Source: Acanthamoeba sp. SK_2022b
Lineage: Eukaryota; Discosea; Longamoebia; Acanthamoebidae
Direction: 5' to 3'
NCBI GenBank assembly: GCA_027943245.1
Contig: JANDJZ010000603.1
Location: 1 to 27,026 of the forward strand
DNA length: 27,026 bases
This document shows, one piece after another, positions 10,759-19,428 of the stretch. Each line of letters opens with the position of its first letter. The first letter of the stretch is position 1. The position numbers and the translations under genes were made by a program. A model generated the notes under the pieces. That model worked only from the letters and a program-made list of their open reading frames with translations, did no database searches and was not told where the DNA came from.

Positions 10759-11871
10759 CTACATGGAAGCCCAGTCTTTGGGGGTGATTATGTCGTAGAG
10801 CTCGGCCTCAGGCGTGCCTTCCTCGGGGCGCCAGTTGTACCTCCACCGAGCCAGAGGCGGCATGGACATGAGGATGGACTCGACGCGCCCCTCGGACTGG
10901 AGGCCGAACTTGGTGCCTCGGTCGTGGAGGAGGTTGAACTCGACGTAGCGCGAGCGGCGGTAGAGCTGGAACTCGCGCTGCTCGAGGGTCACCTCCTTCT
11001 CCTTGCCCTCGTGGATGAAGGGCCCGTAGAGCTGGGGGAAGAGCATGCCCAAGGCGACCAGGAAGTCGCAGATCTCCTTCTTGCTCTTGGGCAGGGCGTC
11101 GCTGGTGGTGAGGTGGTCGAAGAAGAGGCCACCCACGCCGCGCGCCTCCTTCCTGTGCGTGTTGAAGAAGTAGGCATCGCACTGCTTCTTGAAGGCCTCG
11201 TAGCTGTAGCCCCACTGCTCGCACAGCGCGCGTAGCGACTTGTGAAACTCGACCACGCGCTCCCTGTTCACGTAGTAGGGCGTCACGTCGACGCCGCCGC
11301 CGAACCACCACCGCGGGCCGCACTCGAAGTAGCGGATGTTGGCGTGGATGGTGGGGACATGAGGGGAGCGCGGGTGGATCACCAGGCTCACGCCCGTGGC
11401 GCGGAAGGCCGTGTTGGGCGGAATCTTGAACTGCGTAGCGGCGCTGTCGGGCATGGAGGCGCCGTGGATGCCCGAGAAGTTGACGCCGCCCTTCTCTATG
11501 AGGAGGTGGCGGTCGTCGTCCCCGAGGGCCTCCCACACGCGCGAAATGCCGCCGCCGGCACCCTTGTCGTAGGCCCAGGTGTCTTCCTTGTAGTGCTGCC
11601 CGCTCTCGTCGTAGAGGAACTGGCAAATGTGGTTCTGCACGCCCTTGAAGGCCAGCTCGATCTCGTCGGCGTTAGTGGAGTCGTCGGGAGCGGAGACGAC
11701 AGCGGCGACAGGGGGCGTCGACGGGACGACGGCGGCAGTCACCCCGGGCAGGGCGGAGCCTTGCCGCAGGTGCTGTTGCTCGCTGTAATAGCGATAGCCT
11801 GCCACTGCCACGCCGGCAGAGAGCGCGGCCACGCCGAGGTAGGACAGGGGCTGCTTCCAGGTTTCGTTCAT
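10759..11871 (-). CDS. CPOX: oxygen-dependent coproporphyrinogen III oxidase
   Basis: Oxidatively decarboxylates two propionates of coproporphyrinogen III to give protoporphyrinogen IX in haem synthesis, using O2 and no metal. A single exon encodes 370 aa from the ATG at 11871. Family signatures are visible: IHANIRYFE (175-183), GGGVDVTPYY (191-200), FFNTHRKEARGVGGLFFDH (235-253), then RYVEFNLLHDRGTKFGL and ESILMSMPPLARW. The N-terminus has a hydrophobic segment at residues 8-27 followed by a low-complexity Ala/Val/Pro linker before the catalytic domain at about residue 70. This suggests membrane anchoring or a mitochondrial import leader. An in-frame ATG at 11982 would add 37 residues. I chose 11871 because the sequence before it looks like a short 5' UTR, but the longer form could be a presequence. 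Confidence 0.94.
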   Translation of the reverse strand: MNETWKQPLSYLGVAALSAGVAVAGYRYYSEQQHLRQGSALPGVTAAVVPSTPPVAAVVSAPDDSTNADEIELAFKGVQNHICQFLYDESGQHYKEDTWAYDKGAGGGISRVWEALGDDDRHLLIEKGGVNFSGIHGASMPDSAATQFKIPPNTAFRATGVSLVIHPRSPHVPTIHANIRYFECGPRWWFGGGVDVTPYYVNRERVVEFHKSLRALCEQWGYSYEAFKKQCDAYFFNTHRKEARGVGGLFFDHLTTSDALPKSKKEICDFLVALGMLFPQLYGPFIHEGKEKEVTLEQREFQLYRRSRYVEFNLLHDRGTKFGLQSEGRVESILMSMPPLARWRYNWRPEEGTPEAELYDIITPKDWASM

Positions 11872-11982
11872 CTTCACTTGGTTGTGGGTGGAGAAATAAG
11901 AAACTAAAAAGCTCCGTGCGTAAATATTCCGCCCACAGGAATAAACGACAAACGTTGCTGGATTTTGCACGAGAATCACCAT

Positions 11983-12636
11983 GGCTTGAAAGTTGGTTGG
12001 CTGCGCAAGGAGGCGATGTTGCTTTAATGGGTGAGGCGTGTTCTGGGTCTAGTATCTTGTAAGAAGCCTCAGGAGAGGCTCCATCCATTACCACCCACAC
12101 CCTTGGTGCTCCTGTGGCTACAAGGAAATTACAATAAGCTGTTGCTGATGCTTGCACCCTGCAAGGTACATTGGGCAAACTACATTATTGCTTTTCTGTT
12201 AAAAAAATGCTAGGTTCAATCATCCAAAACTGCAAGATTTCACACAACTGGACCACTTAAGTACAATTTTCCTTGCAAACTGAATGTTAAACATTACAGC
12301 CTAAACTTAAAAATGATTGTTGTTGATTTCTCCTATCACGTACAAGATGGGCACAAACACTCTGTTTGCTGAGTAACTCCAGATATAGACATCTCACTCA
12401 CAACACTAACACCTAATAGTTTCCAAGAATTGCATTGTAGAGAACATGTAGCTGCTGTGCACAAGATCAATATGCTGCAGATGCTATCATCCCATAAGAG
12501 TCAACACTGACTGCCACATCACAAAAGTTATTTAAAGCACACTTTTTTGTTCTGGTACGTTATTTTTGCTGGCGAAGCAAGATTTTCTTTGGTAATTAAG
12601 AAAAAGAAATGTGTCAAAGAAAACCTCTGCGGTATG
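11983..12636. other. gene-poor, AT-richer stretch upstream of CPOX
   Basis: About 650 bp upstream of CPOX, leading into the repeat-rich island. Base composition is clearly lower in GC than the flanking genes, especially 12180-12540. Open frames are short and lack family similarity or usable splice structure. I see no RNA gene. The minus-strand side nearest 11983 presumably contains the CPOX promoter. Confidence 0.5.
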
Positions 12637-12800
12637 CCAAAAAAGGACAAGGCCAAAAAAGGAGAGGCGGGAGGAGCCGTTACAGCTGGGTGGGACTCGA
12701 ACGCACGATCTCACGACCAAGTGCGATGAGCGAGCCATTACCGCTGGCGGGTTCCCTTGTTTTACTGCACCTTTTCTCTCCTTAGCCACCCCTTTTCGAT
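12637..12800 (-). mobile_element. tRNA-derived SINE-like element, copy A
   Basis: On the minus strand this matches copies B and C over about 150 bp. It contains a pol III B-box-like GTTCGAGTCC (plus positions 12693-12702). About 45 nt upstream is an A-box-like TGGCTCGCTC region, within an arm that can fold as GCCA-loop-TGGC. The body ends in TCC(T)6GGCC...(T)6 tracts suitable as pol III terminators. The T-arm has one mismatch, and no acceptor stem can be formed, so it is not a functional tRNA gene. No reading frame of its own is present. SINE class is inferred from the tRNA-like head and the repeat number. Confidence 0.7.
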
Positions 12801-12861
12801 GCGCGATTAGGCCCCACCTAAGCTGCTGCTTTTCCGCACAGACTACGCATGCGGGAGAGCA

Positions 12862-13108
12862 AGCTTGCCGCTTTTCCTCCACCGCTGGACACGCTCTCAA
12901 ACGGCCACCAGGGTATCCTCAGTCTCCCTTCGACTTGATTCCCTCCCCTTTGCAGCATGTTTATACGTGGATTTATAAATCTCTATCTCGTGCAAGCACC
13001 CCTATTTGTCTGTTGGATGAATGTAATTTATTGGATATGTGCGCCTCCCTGACGCCACCAGCACACTCGCCCAGGCTAATCTCATGCAGAGAGGCGTAAT
13101 ACCAACGT
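12862..13108 (-). repeat. inverted repeat, left arm (3' end of unknown gene X)
   Basis: The reverse complement of this segment matches 26790-27026 at roughly 90% by eye, with scattered substitutions and small indels. On the minus strand it begins in the last codons of the gene-X fragment (reading ...LVLRLSA then TGA). It continues through a 3' UTR with AATAAA-type sequence. The two copies sit in inverted orientation 13.7 kb apart and mark a segmental duplication. Confidence 0.85.
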
Positions 13109-13355
13109 TGTGCCTTTTTTGGGCAGGAGCGCGTACTCTTCGTGCTTGGCAGTGATGCGAGTATAGTGATCGCAAACGAATATGCGGAAGAAGAGGACCT
13201 CCTTGGAGAGAGTGGAGCGACCAGGTTCCACCTCGGCCGAGCCGTTCTATTGAAGGGTATCTGCCTCGTTTCGTAACAGCCCTGCAGCTGCTCACGCGGC
13301 TCTTCCAGAGGAATGGAACGGGCTCGCCATGCCAGTCGTCTGACTGGAAGAGGAC
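13082..13355 (-). pseudogene. 3' exon fragment of unrecognised gene X
   Basis: Two exons on the minus strand, 13355-13296 and 13246-13082, join in phase through a 49-nt GTGAGC...AATAG intron and end at TGA. They encode 74 residues, beginning VLFQSDDWHGEPVPFLWKSR and continuing with VEPGRSTLSKEVLFFRIFV and HYTRITAKHEEYALLP. Codon use is GC3-rich and no stop interrupts the exons, so this was once real coding sequence. I do not recognise the family. A good acceptor (ACTGCAG) precedes the first exon, but the sequence upstream turns within a dozen bases into a PNP fragment, so the 5' part is missing. It is most likely a truncated copy; an alternative is the 3' end of a chimeric transcribed gene. 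Confidence 0.55.
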
Positions 13356-13367
13356 CTGCAGTGGTGT

Positions 13368-13591
13368 CCAGCACTGCCACGTCATCCACCTTGGCCTCGG
13401 CATCGCGTTGCTCTGCACGCGCGTGCAGCAACAGGGAGACTCGCGAAATGAGCAATGGCATGCGTTTGTGGGGATGGGAGAGGGGAGTGACGTGCCGGCG
13501 ATGAGGGTGTGCACGAGGGCGGTCACGCCGAGGACGCGGAGGGGCGTACAGGAGGGCTGACGGAGGGGAAGTGGGGGATGTCTCGGTAGGG
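13368..13591 (-). pseudogene. inverted, internally deleted copy of PNP exons 9-11
   Basis: The minus strand matches the plus strand of the PNP gene at 23923-24374. Positions 13545-13591 match the end of exon 9 with its GTACG donor. Positions 13368-13540 match the end of exon 10, intron 10 and the start of exon 11. About 230 bp (roughly 23973-24206: most of intron 9 and the 5' half of exon 10) are missing at the junction near 13541. Intron 10 is retained, so the copy arose through DNA and not through a spliced RNA. Divergence is low (a few substitutions, small indels in the intron), suggesting a fairly recent event. It cannot encode a PNP. Confidence 0.85.
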
Positions 13592-13599
13592 AGAGCCAG

Positions 13600-13815
13600 C
13601 TCCCGCCTGCCGCCAGCCGCTTCACCACCCTCATCGCCACCAAGTCGTCGACGGCCCTGCTGCAGCTGCGCGACGAGCAGCTCGCCGCCAAGGCCGCCAA
13701 GGAGCGCCGGAAGCAGGAGCGTGCGGACAAGAAGAAGGCCAAGGAAGCCAAGCGCAAGTCGAACATCACCGCCAGCAGCGGCCACCCAAGCACGGCGACA
13801 CTGGGCGACCTGTAG
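13600..13815 (+). pseudogene. orphan Lys/Ala-rich C-terminal exon
   Basis: An open plus-strand frame ends at TAG 13813-13815. It reads FTTLIATKSSTALLQLRDEQ, then a highly charged coiled-coil-like stretch (LAAKAAKERRKQERADKKKA and on), then a Ser/Thr-rich end. Strong GC3 bias and the preceding acceptor-like CCAG sites look like a terminal coding exon. Immediately upstream the sequence is the PNP-derived fragment on the opposite strand, so its parent gene is not here. I do not recognise the parent. It could be transcribed as part of a chimera. Confidence 0.45.
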
Positions 13816-14097
13816 CATGTAACGTCTACTGACATGGAACACGACTGGCGGGGGAGTGAATGTCATTACATCACCTCTTCGTGGAGAAGAACTTTAGCAT
13901 CATTAAAAGGCCCTGGCAAGACTTGGACGAAATCATTTTAAACAAGAAGGTGACATCGCACACAGCGAATAGAAGCGGCCGTGTTGGATCAGTGCTGCAA
14001 GAGTGCGGTCTCCAGTCTGGCCCGGGCGTTCTTCAGTCGCGGAAGTGGTCACGAATGAAATGCATGCCCGATTAAGAGACAGATATACACAGGGAGC
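13816..14097. other. no recognisable feature
   Basis: This is a stretch of about 280 bp between the mosaic of gene fragments and SINE copy B. Short frames are present in both directions, but no family signal, splice structure or RNA gene is seen. Confidence 0.4.
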
Positions 14098-14250
14098 TGA
14101 AAGGACAAGGCTAAAAAGGAGAGTCGGGAGGAGCCGTTACAGCTGGGTGGGACTCGAACGCACGATCTCACGACCAAGTGCGCCGAGCGAGCCATTACCG
14201 CTGGCGGGTTCCCTTGCTTTACATGTGCCATTCCCTCCTACCCACCCCTG
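14098..14250 (-). mobile_element. tRNA-derived SINE-like element, copy B
   Basis: Same element and orientation as copy A. The tRNA-like head is nearly identical; the B box GTTCGAGTCC corresponds to plus positions 14150-14159. The 3' body is more diverged and its T-runs are shorter. The region beyond the head (14215-14250) differs from the other copies. Copies A and B are direct repeats bracketing the 12862-13815 mosaic. Confidence 0.65.
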
Positions 14251-14277
14251 TTTGCGTGCAATTTGCACGGTATTGCA

Positions 14278-14345
14278 ACCAAGTGCCTGGCGAGCCATCA
14301 ATTCCCTTGCTTAAGAGTAGCGTTCTCCTCCCTACTTGCCCCTTT
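14278..14345 (-). repeat. degenerate partial SINE head
   Basis: The plus strand reads CCAAGTGCCTGGCGAGCCATCA followed by TTCCCTTGCTT. This parallels the corresponding part of copy B (14175-14220) with a deletion and several changes. No B box remains. It is best read as an old fragment of the same repeat, from visual alignment only. Confidence 0.4.
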
Positions 14346-14780
14346 TAAGCCACAAAAGTGTGCGCATGTTGCATGATCAAAGAGTTTTGTTAGCTCGATA
14401 CATGAAAGGTGGGTATTCAAGATAACTTTTCTTTCAACGATCTCAAAGAGGAGCACTCCAAGGGGAGCAAGAGGCAGGACCGACAGGCAGCCCACACCAG
14501 CCAGCCACCCTTCCCACTGTCTCACCTGACCAATAAGTTGTTGATGTGGCCCTTGTACCAGAAGGACATGTTGCACAAGGTGGGTCAGCACGTGAGTTGG
14601 CCATGCTTGTAAAGTACCAAAGCAAGAAGCCAGTCCTTCCATGTTTTCCATACCCCACCACCCACATTGCAAAGCGTGGAGGGAAGCGGCAAGGTTGGTC
14701 TCCTGCATCTGCATCGTCAGAGCCCAAAAGGCTGCTGTACGAAACGGTGACGAAGGAAACCAAGCATTTAGGCAGAATCA
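14346..14780. other. unassigned stretch between SINE copies
   Basis: About 435 bp. A minus-strand frame (14714-14298) stays open and contains possible donor sites such as CAG/GTGAGA near 14520, but its product resembles nothing I recognise. The plus strand also has partial frames. I cannot support a gene here. Confidence 0.35.
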
Positions 14781-14945
14781 CGTCGAAAAGGGGTGGCTAA
14801 GGAGAGAAAAGGAGCTGTAAAACAAGGGAACCCGCCAGCGGTAATGGCTCGCTCGGCGCACTTGGTCGTGAGATCGTGCGTTCGAGCCCCACCCAGCTGT
14901 TCCGGCTCCTCCCGCCTCTCCTTTTTTGGCCTTGTCCTTTTTCGC
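14781..14945 (+). mobile_element. tRNA-derived SINE-like element, copy C
   Basis: Same element as A and B but in plus orientation. It starts with AAAGGGGTGGCTAAGGAGAG, shared with copy A. The B box GTTCGAGCC is at 14880-14888, and the element ends in CTTTTTTGGCCTTGTCCTTTTT (14919-14941). It matches copy A over its full length with about a dozen differences, so A and C define the element ends better than B. Confidence 0.7.
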
Positions 14946-15205
14946 ACTGGAAAAATGTTTTCTTGCCACTTTTCTGGCTGGAAATGATGTTTTTCTTCTT
15001 TGCACGCACGTTGCTCCCTTTTAGAGAGACAAGTGTTCTTGGCCTTTCGTCTTGTTGGGGCAATAACAAGCGCACGTTCCCACCGATAAAAGAACCGACA
15101 ACGTAGCAACCAAAGACGGGTACAAGTCAAGGGGACACAAGGCCAGGAATAAATAGGTGGATATTCTTTCAATTGTTGTGCAGGTAACACTGGGTCGGCC
15201 GAGCC
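14946..15205. other. intergenic, SINE copy C to SDF2 3' end
   Basis: About 260 bp. This contains AATAAATAGG at 15148-15157 and the 3' flank of the SDF2-like gene, which is transcribed toward it. No coding exon is seen. Confidence 0.4.
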
Positions 15206-16428
15206 CTAGTGGCTCTCCTTGGCCTCCACTTGCTCCCTCTCCGGGAAGTAGATGCCCTCCTGCTCACGAAACAAGGTGCACGCGCAAGGTGGGAACGGGG
15301 CCGATCAGCAACGATGAAAAGAGAGGGAAGGGAGCGAGTAGGTAGGCCGCGCACCTCGGTGACCCAGCGGCAGTTGGTGTTCTTGCCGGGGACGGCGGTG
15401 ACCTCCTGCTGGCCGGCGATGGGTTGCCGGTACTTGAGGTCGTGCGAGTGGAGGTACATGTTGGTCGCCTGGTGCTTGAACGCGACCTGCCGTGGCGGCC
15501 CCGCATCGTCGTGAGCAGAGAGTGGCCGGCCAGCGAGAGAGAGAGAGAGAGAGAGGCGGGGAGGCGCTCGTACCGGCTCCGAACGGACCCAGTAGGGAAT
15601 GCCCTCGGTCTGGAGGATCCAGTTGTCGCTATCGTCGCCATTGCCGTCAGGACCGTAGGCCGACACCTGCGTGGTCCATCGCAAAGTAAGTAAGTGGTGG
15701 TGGATGATGATGACGATGACGATGCGGTGCGACGTGTGTACCTCTTGCTGCTTGGAGAGGGGCGACTGGTGGTGGTGCGAGTGGAGGTTGAGCCTGGTGG
15801 CGTAGTGCTGCAGACGGATCACGTCCCCGTTGTTGATGCGATCCCTACTCACGCGCGGAGCGCGCACGAACAAACGCGGCTCTCGTGTGAATGCAAGCCA
15901 CGCTGTGGGAGAGGTGGAGCCTGTGGTGGACACGAAACGACACGCGCGAGCCCCCAAGCGGGTGGACGCCGTACCCTTGCCGGCAGCTCTTTCCGTTGGC
16001 GGCCCGCACGATCCAGAAGGAGTTGGAATCATCAGCTGCACGCCAAGGGGGAAATCTATCAATCAGTTGACGGCGAGGCCTCCTTTCAAATGCTCCTTCT
16101 CTTACAAAAAATCAACATGCGGCTACTTGATGATTAATGCTGAAAAAAACGTAGACGTACCGCTGGCGCTGCCAGTGACGGACTGCTGGCCGGAGCCCGA
16201 GCCGTAGGCCACCTGGTGAGAGTGCAGACGGAAGGAAGTGGCCACATGACGCAGCTTGATCATGCTACCGCAGGTGACCAGCTCCTGGCCTACAGAGTGA
16301 TCATCGTCATCGTCGTGGTCATGGTCGTGGTCGTGCGAATCGCTGCCCCACCAACCCGCTCGGCCAACAACGATCGATGCGGCAATGCACAACAACAAAA
16401 TTGCAAGAGTCCTCGACTTCATCATCAT
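15206..16428 (-). CDS. SDF2-like secreted/ER MIR-domain protein
   Basis: Homologue of stromal cell-derived factor 2, an ER protein that in animals and plants works with Hsp40/BiP in folding quality control. Exons on the minus strand are 16428-16161, 16035-15975, 15844-15742, 15666-15574, 15486-15355 and 15259-15206, giving 236 aa in phase. Residues 1-24 form a clear signal peptide. Three MIR repeats follow, marked by IKLRHVATSFRLHSHQ, IRLQHYATRLNLHSH and VAFKHQATNMYLHSH, each followed by the characteristic GQQEVTA-type turn. Human SDF2 is 211 aa; the excess is mostly an added acidic/histidine segment (residues 30-44) between the signal peptide and the first repeat. The C-terminus (...VEAKESH) lacks a canonical HDEL/KDEL signal. 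Divergent with the BTB gene. Confidence 0.92.
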
Positions 16429-16615
16429 CTGAATCGGCAAAAATGCGTTTCGCTGTGTTGTTGCCGGAGTGTGTTGCGTTGGCATCGCGGGAGTGGTCCA
16501 CGGCAGCGTCATCCTGGCATGCCAGGCACGAATCATTTCACCAGGAATTTCTTTTCTTCCGTTGGCTTTTCTCTTCAATAAGCAAAGCTGTCGCGTTCGC
16601 AAGAAGCGGCCGCAC
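16429..16615. promoter_or_regulatory. short divergent upstream region, SDF2-like (-) / BTB protein (+)
   Basis: 187 bp separate the two proposed start codons, so both promoters or 5' UTRs must share it unless the BTB gene begins further downstream. A pyrimidine-rich tract (16546-16575) is the only visible landmark. This is a positional inference. Confidence 0.35.
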
Positions 16616-19380
16616 ATGGACCCGGTGTATGTTCGCCACATCGTAGACGCGAGCGCCCAGAATGTTCTGCCCCTTCGCCCCATGATGGGATCCTACGTCT
16701 GGCTAGGTTGTCCTCCAACCGTGGAAATGATATATGAACGAGCAAATAATACTAATATTAATTATAAAACCTGCTCTGCTGAATGAATCTATCCCCGCCC
16801 TGCCGGCAGTGGACGACCAGTTCCATCTGCCATCGACCGGCCGCGCCTTTGGTACGGCCTTGTCTGCCGACGTTGACGCGGTGTGCTCACGGTCCTTGAG
16901 CCACAGTGACCTTTGAAGCACAGGCGAGCAACGACATCCACGTGAGCTTCAACAAGGACACCTCGCGCGTCGAGGGCCGAGACGGCCTGGCCGACCAGTC
17001 GCCCAACTACGAAGTTGTCATTGGCGGTCCGTTCGCTTGAAGGCCTGGCTCTGTTTGCTTGACCCTCTCTCTTTCTCTCTCTCACGTTGGTGGGGCGACA
17101 CAGGATGGATGAACAGGAAGACGGCGGTGAGGAAGCGAGGTCAGCAACAAGCAGCCACGCGCAAGGAGGACAACCCCAACGCCGTCATCACATCACCACA
17201 TTTCACCCAATACTGGTTCCTTCTCGACAATGGTACCATTGTCTGCGGGAACCTTCCAGAAATAATGAATTTTATTAATTTAAATTTAAATTTTATTTTT
17301 ATTTGTATTTATTTCATTTACATTTTACTCAAGCACAATACAACCGGTTGGTCTGTTTGTGTACGTTGCGCAGGCTTGCTGGTGGTCGGCAAGGGAGAGC
17401 CCGGGAGCCAGGAGATCATCGTACGTGCCCCCGCACACACGCCCGTACCTTGTACACGTTCACCCCGCTCACGCTCAAGAGGGCACCTCACTCCTCCTCC
17501 TCCTCCTCCTTCAACAGAGATGGAAGGACGATCACCACGAGTTCCAGAGCCTGCGCTACGTGGGCTTCTCTTCGTGGAACAAACCCATCCAAGTACTGCC
17601 CATTGCTGCGCCCCTCACCCAGACATCGTCCCATCTCCATGTCACAGCCTCGCTCACCTGCGCCGCCGCCGTGGCGTGTGCTGCACCAGTATCGGCACAT
17701 AGAGGTGACGGGGACCATACCGGTGTCGTGCCTCTCCCTCTCGCGCCTCTCGGCGCACTCCACGTTCCGGCAGGGCGAGAGCTCGCTCTTCTGCAGCGAC
17801 CTCTTTGCCGACGTCCACTTCCACGCCGGGTCGGTCGTCTTCCCCGCGCATTGCTGTACGCCTCCCCCCTCTTTTTCCTCTCGTTTCTCTCTCTCTCTCT
17901 ATTCTGCCCTGCGTTCAACCTGCTCGCCTCAGGCGTGCTCCATATTGCTCCTGGCTAAGCCGCGTTGTTTGGGGTTCGTGTTTGCTGTCGTCGCCGTCCG
18001 GCCAACGCAGGCATTCTGAGTTGTCGATGCCCGGCGCTGTTGGAGCTGCTCGACGCCGGCGGTCCGTCAGAGACACAGGGACACGCTACGCGCGTCATCC
18101 CACTCGAAGAAGGCACGCAGCGCCGCGCGCCGAGCCCTCCCGCGGCAAACTAACGTGGATGGCCGTTGCGGGCAGGGGTGAGACCGGACGACTTTCGGGA
18201 GCTGCTGCGCTTCGTCTACACGGGCGAGGTGAAGCTCCGCAGCACAGATCGCGAGTCCATGGACGGCCTGCTGGCTCTGGCCCAGCGCTGGTCGCCCCAG
18301 CTGGTAGCCCGCCTCACCGCCACCGCCACGCTCGGTATGTACGCCGAGCATTCCATTCTGGCCCCGGCGCGCCGCTTAGGTCGATCGTGGGTCGCGGCTG
18401 TGTCGTGTCCTTTGGCGTCGTAGGGAGCAGCGCTGGCCCGGGCGCGCTTCCCTGGTTCGGCGAGCTGGTGGGCAGCGAGCGATGGCACGACGTCGTGCTC
18501 GTCTTCCCCAGCGACAACGGACCCGCCGCCGCCGCCTCCACAACCATTTCTCCTTCCGCAGCGCCGTCGTCAACGCCCATCGCCCGGCTGCCGGCCCACC
18601 GCGCCATACTCGCCACCGCCAGGTATCAAGTTGGCATATGTTATTTTATGATGAATTCTATTTTCAACTTTAACTTATTATTATTATAATTATTATAATT
18701 ATTATTTACAATTTATTCTGAGAAATGTTGATGATGGGGTCATGTCGTGTGTGATCTGTTTGTGCAGTGAGCCGCTGTGGGCGCTGTTGGGCGGGGCGCA
18801 CGGATGGCGCGAGCGGAGCGAGAGCGAGGTGGCCCTGCACGACGTCGACGAGGCCGCGTTCCGGATCCTCATGGAGTGCGTGTACACGCGCACCTGCCCA
18901 CGCTTCACCTCCCTCGTCGAGGAGGTCCTGCCCCTCCTCCTCGCCGCCGATCGCTTCGATCTCCTCAACACTCCCAAGCTCTACCCGCCACCCACCGACC
19001 CAGCCACGAGGTGACCTCCTCTCAACCACTCACGATTTTATTATATTTATTTCTATTTCTATTATGTATCTCTATTTAATAGATATTAATACTATCCATT
19101 AATAGATTGAGAAACGTTTCTTATCCCTTTTTTTCCCCTGGTAGTGGAGGCAAGGCGTCGGCGGCGGAGTCGATGTCGCTGGCGGACCACTGTCTGGCGT
19201 ACGCGATGTCCCATTTCGACCTGTCGACGTGCTGCCCCACGTTCCACATCGCCGACGTGCTCGCCCTCCCCGCGCTCCGCCAGGCCGCCCAACACTTCAT
19301 CCAGGACAATTTTGACCGCGTGTGCCAGGTCTTCGTCGCTCCCTCTTGTTGTGAGTGTGGTGTATGAGAGAGAGAGAGAG

Positions 19381-19428
<48 letters not shown>

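Noticed and set aside
11242..11907. Plus-strand open frame opposite CPOX
   Set aside because: Antisense shadow of the CPOX exon with repetitive Val/Gly/Ala composition and no family similarity.
12660..12765. Functional tRNA gene on the minus strand
   Set aside because: The B-box and a D-arm-like hairpin are present, but the T-stem has a mismatch and no 7-bp acceptor stem can be formed. The sequence recurs three times with a shared non-tRNA tail.
14298..14714. Possible minus-strand protein-coding gene
   Set aside because: The frame is open but includes part of the degenerate SINE. Composition is not clearly coding and I recognise no family.
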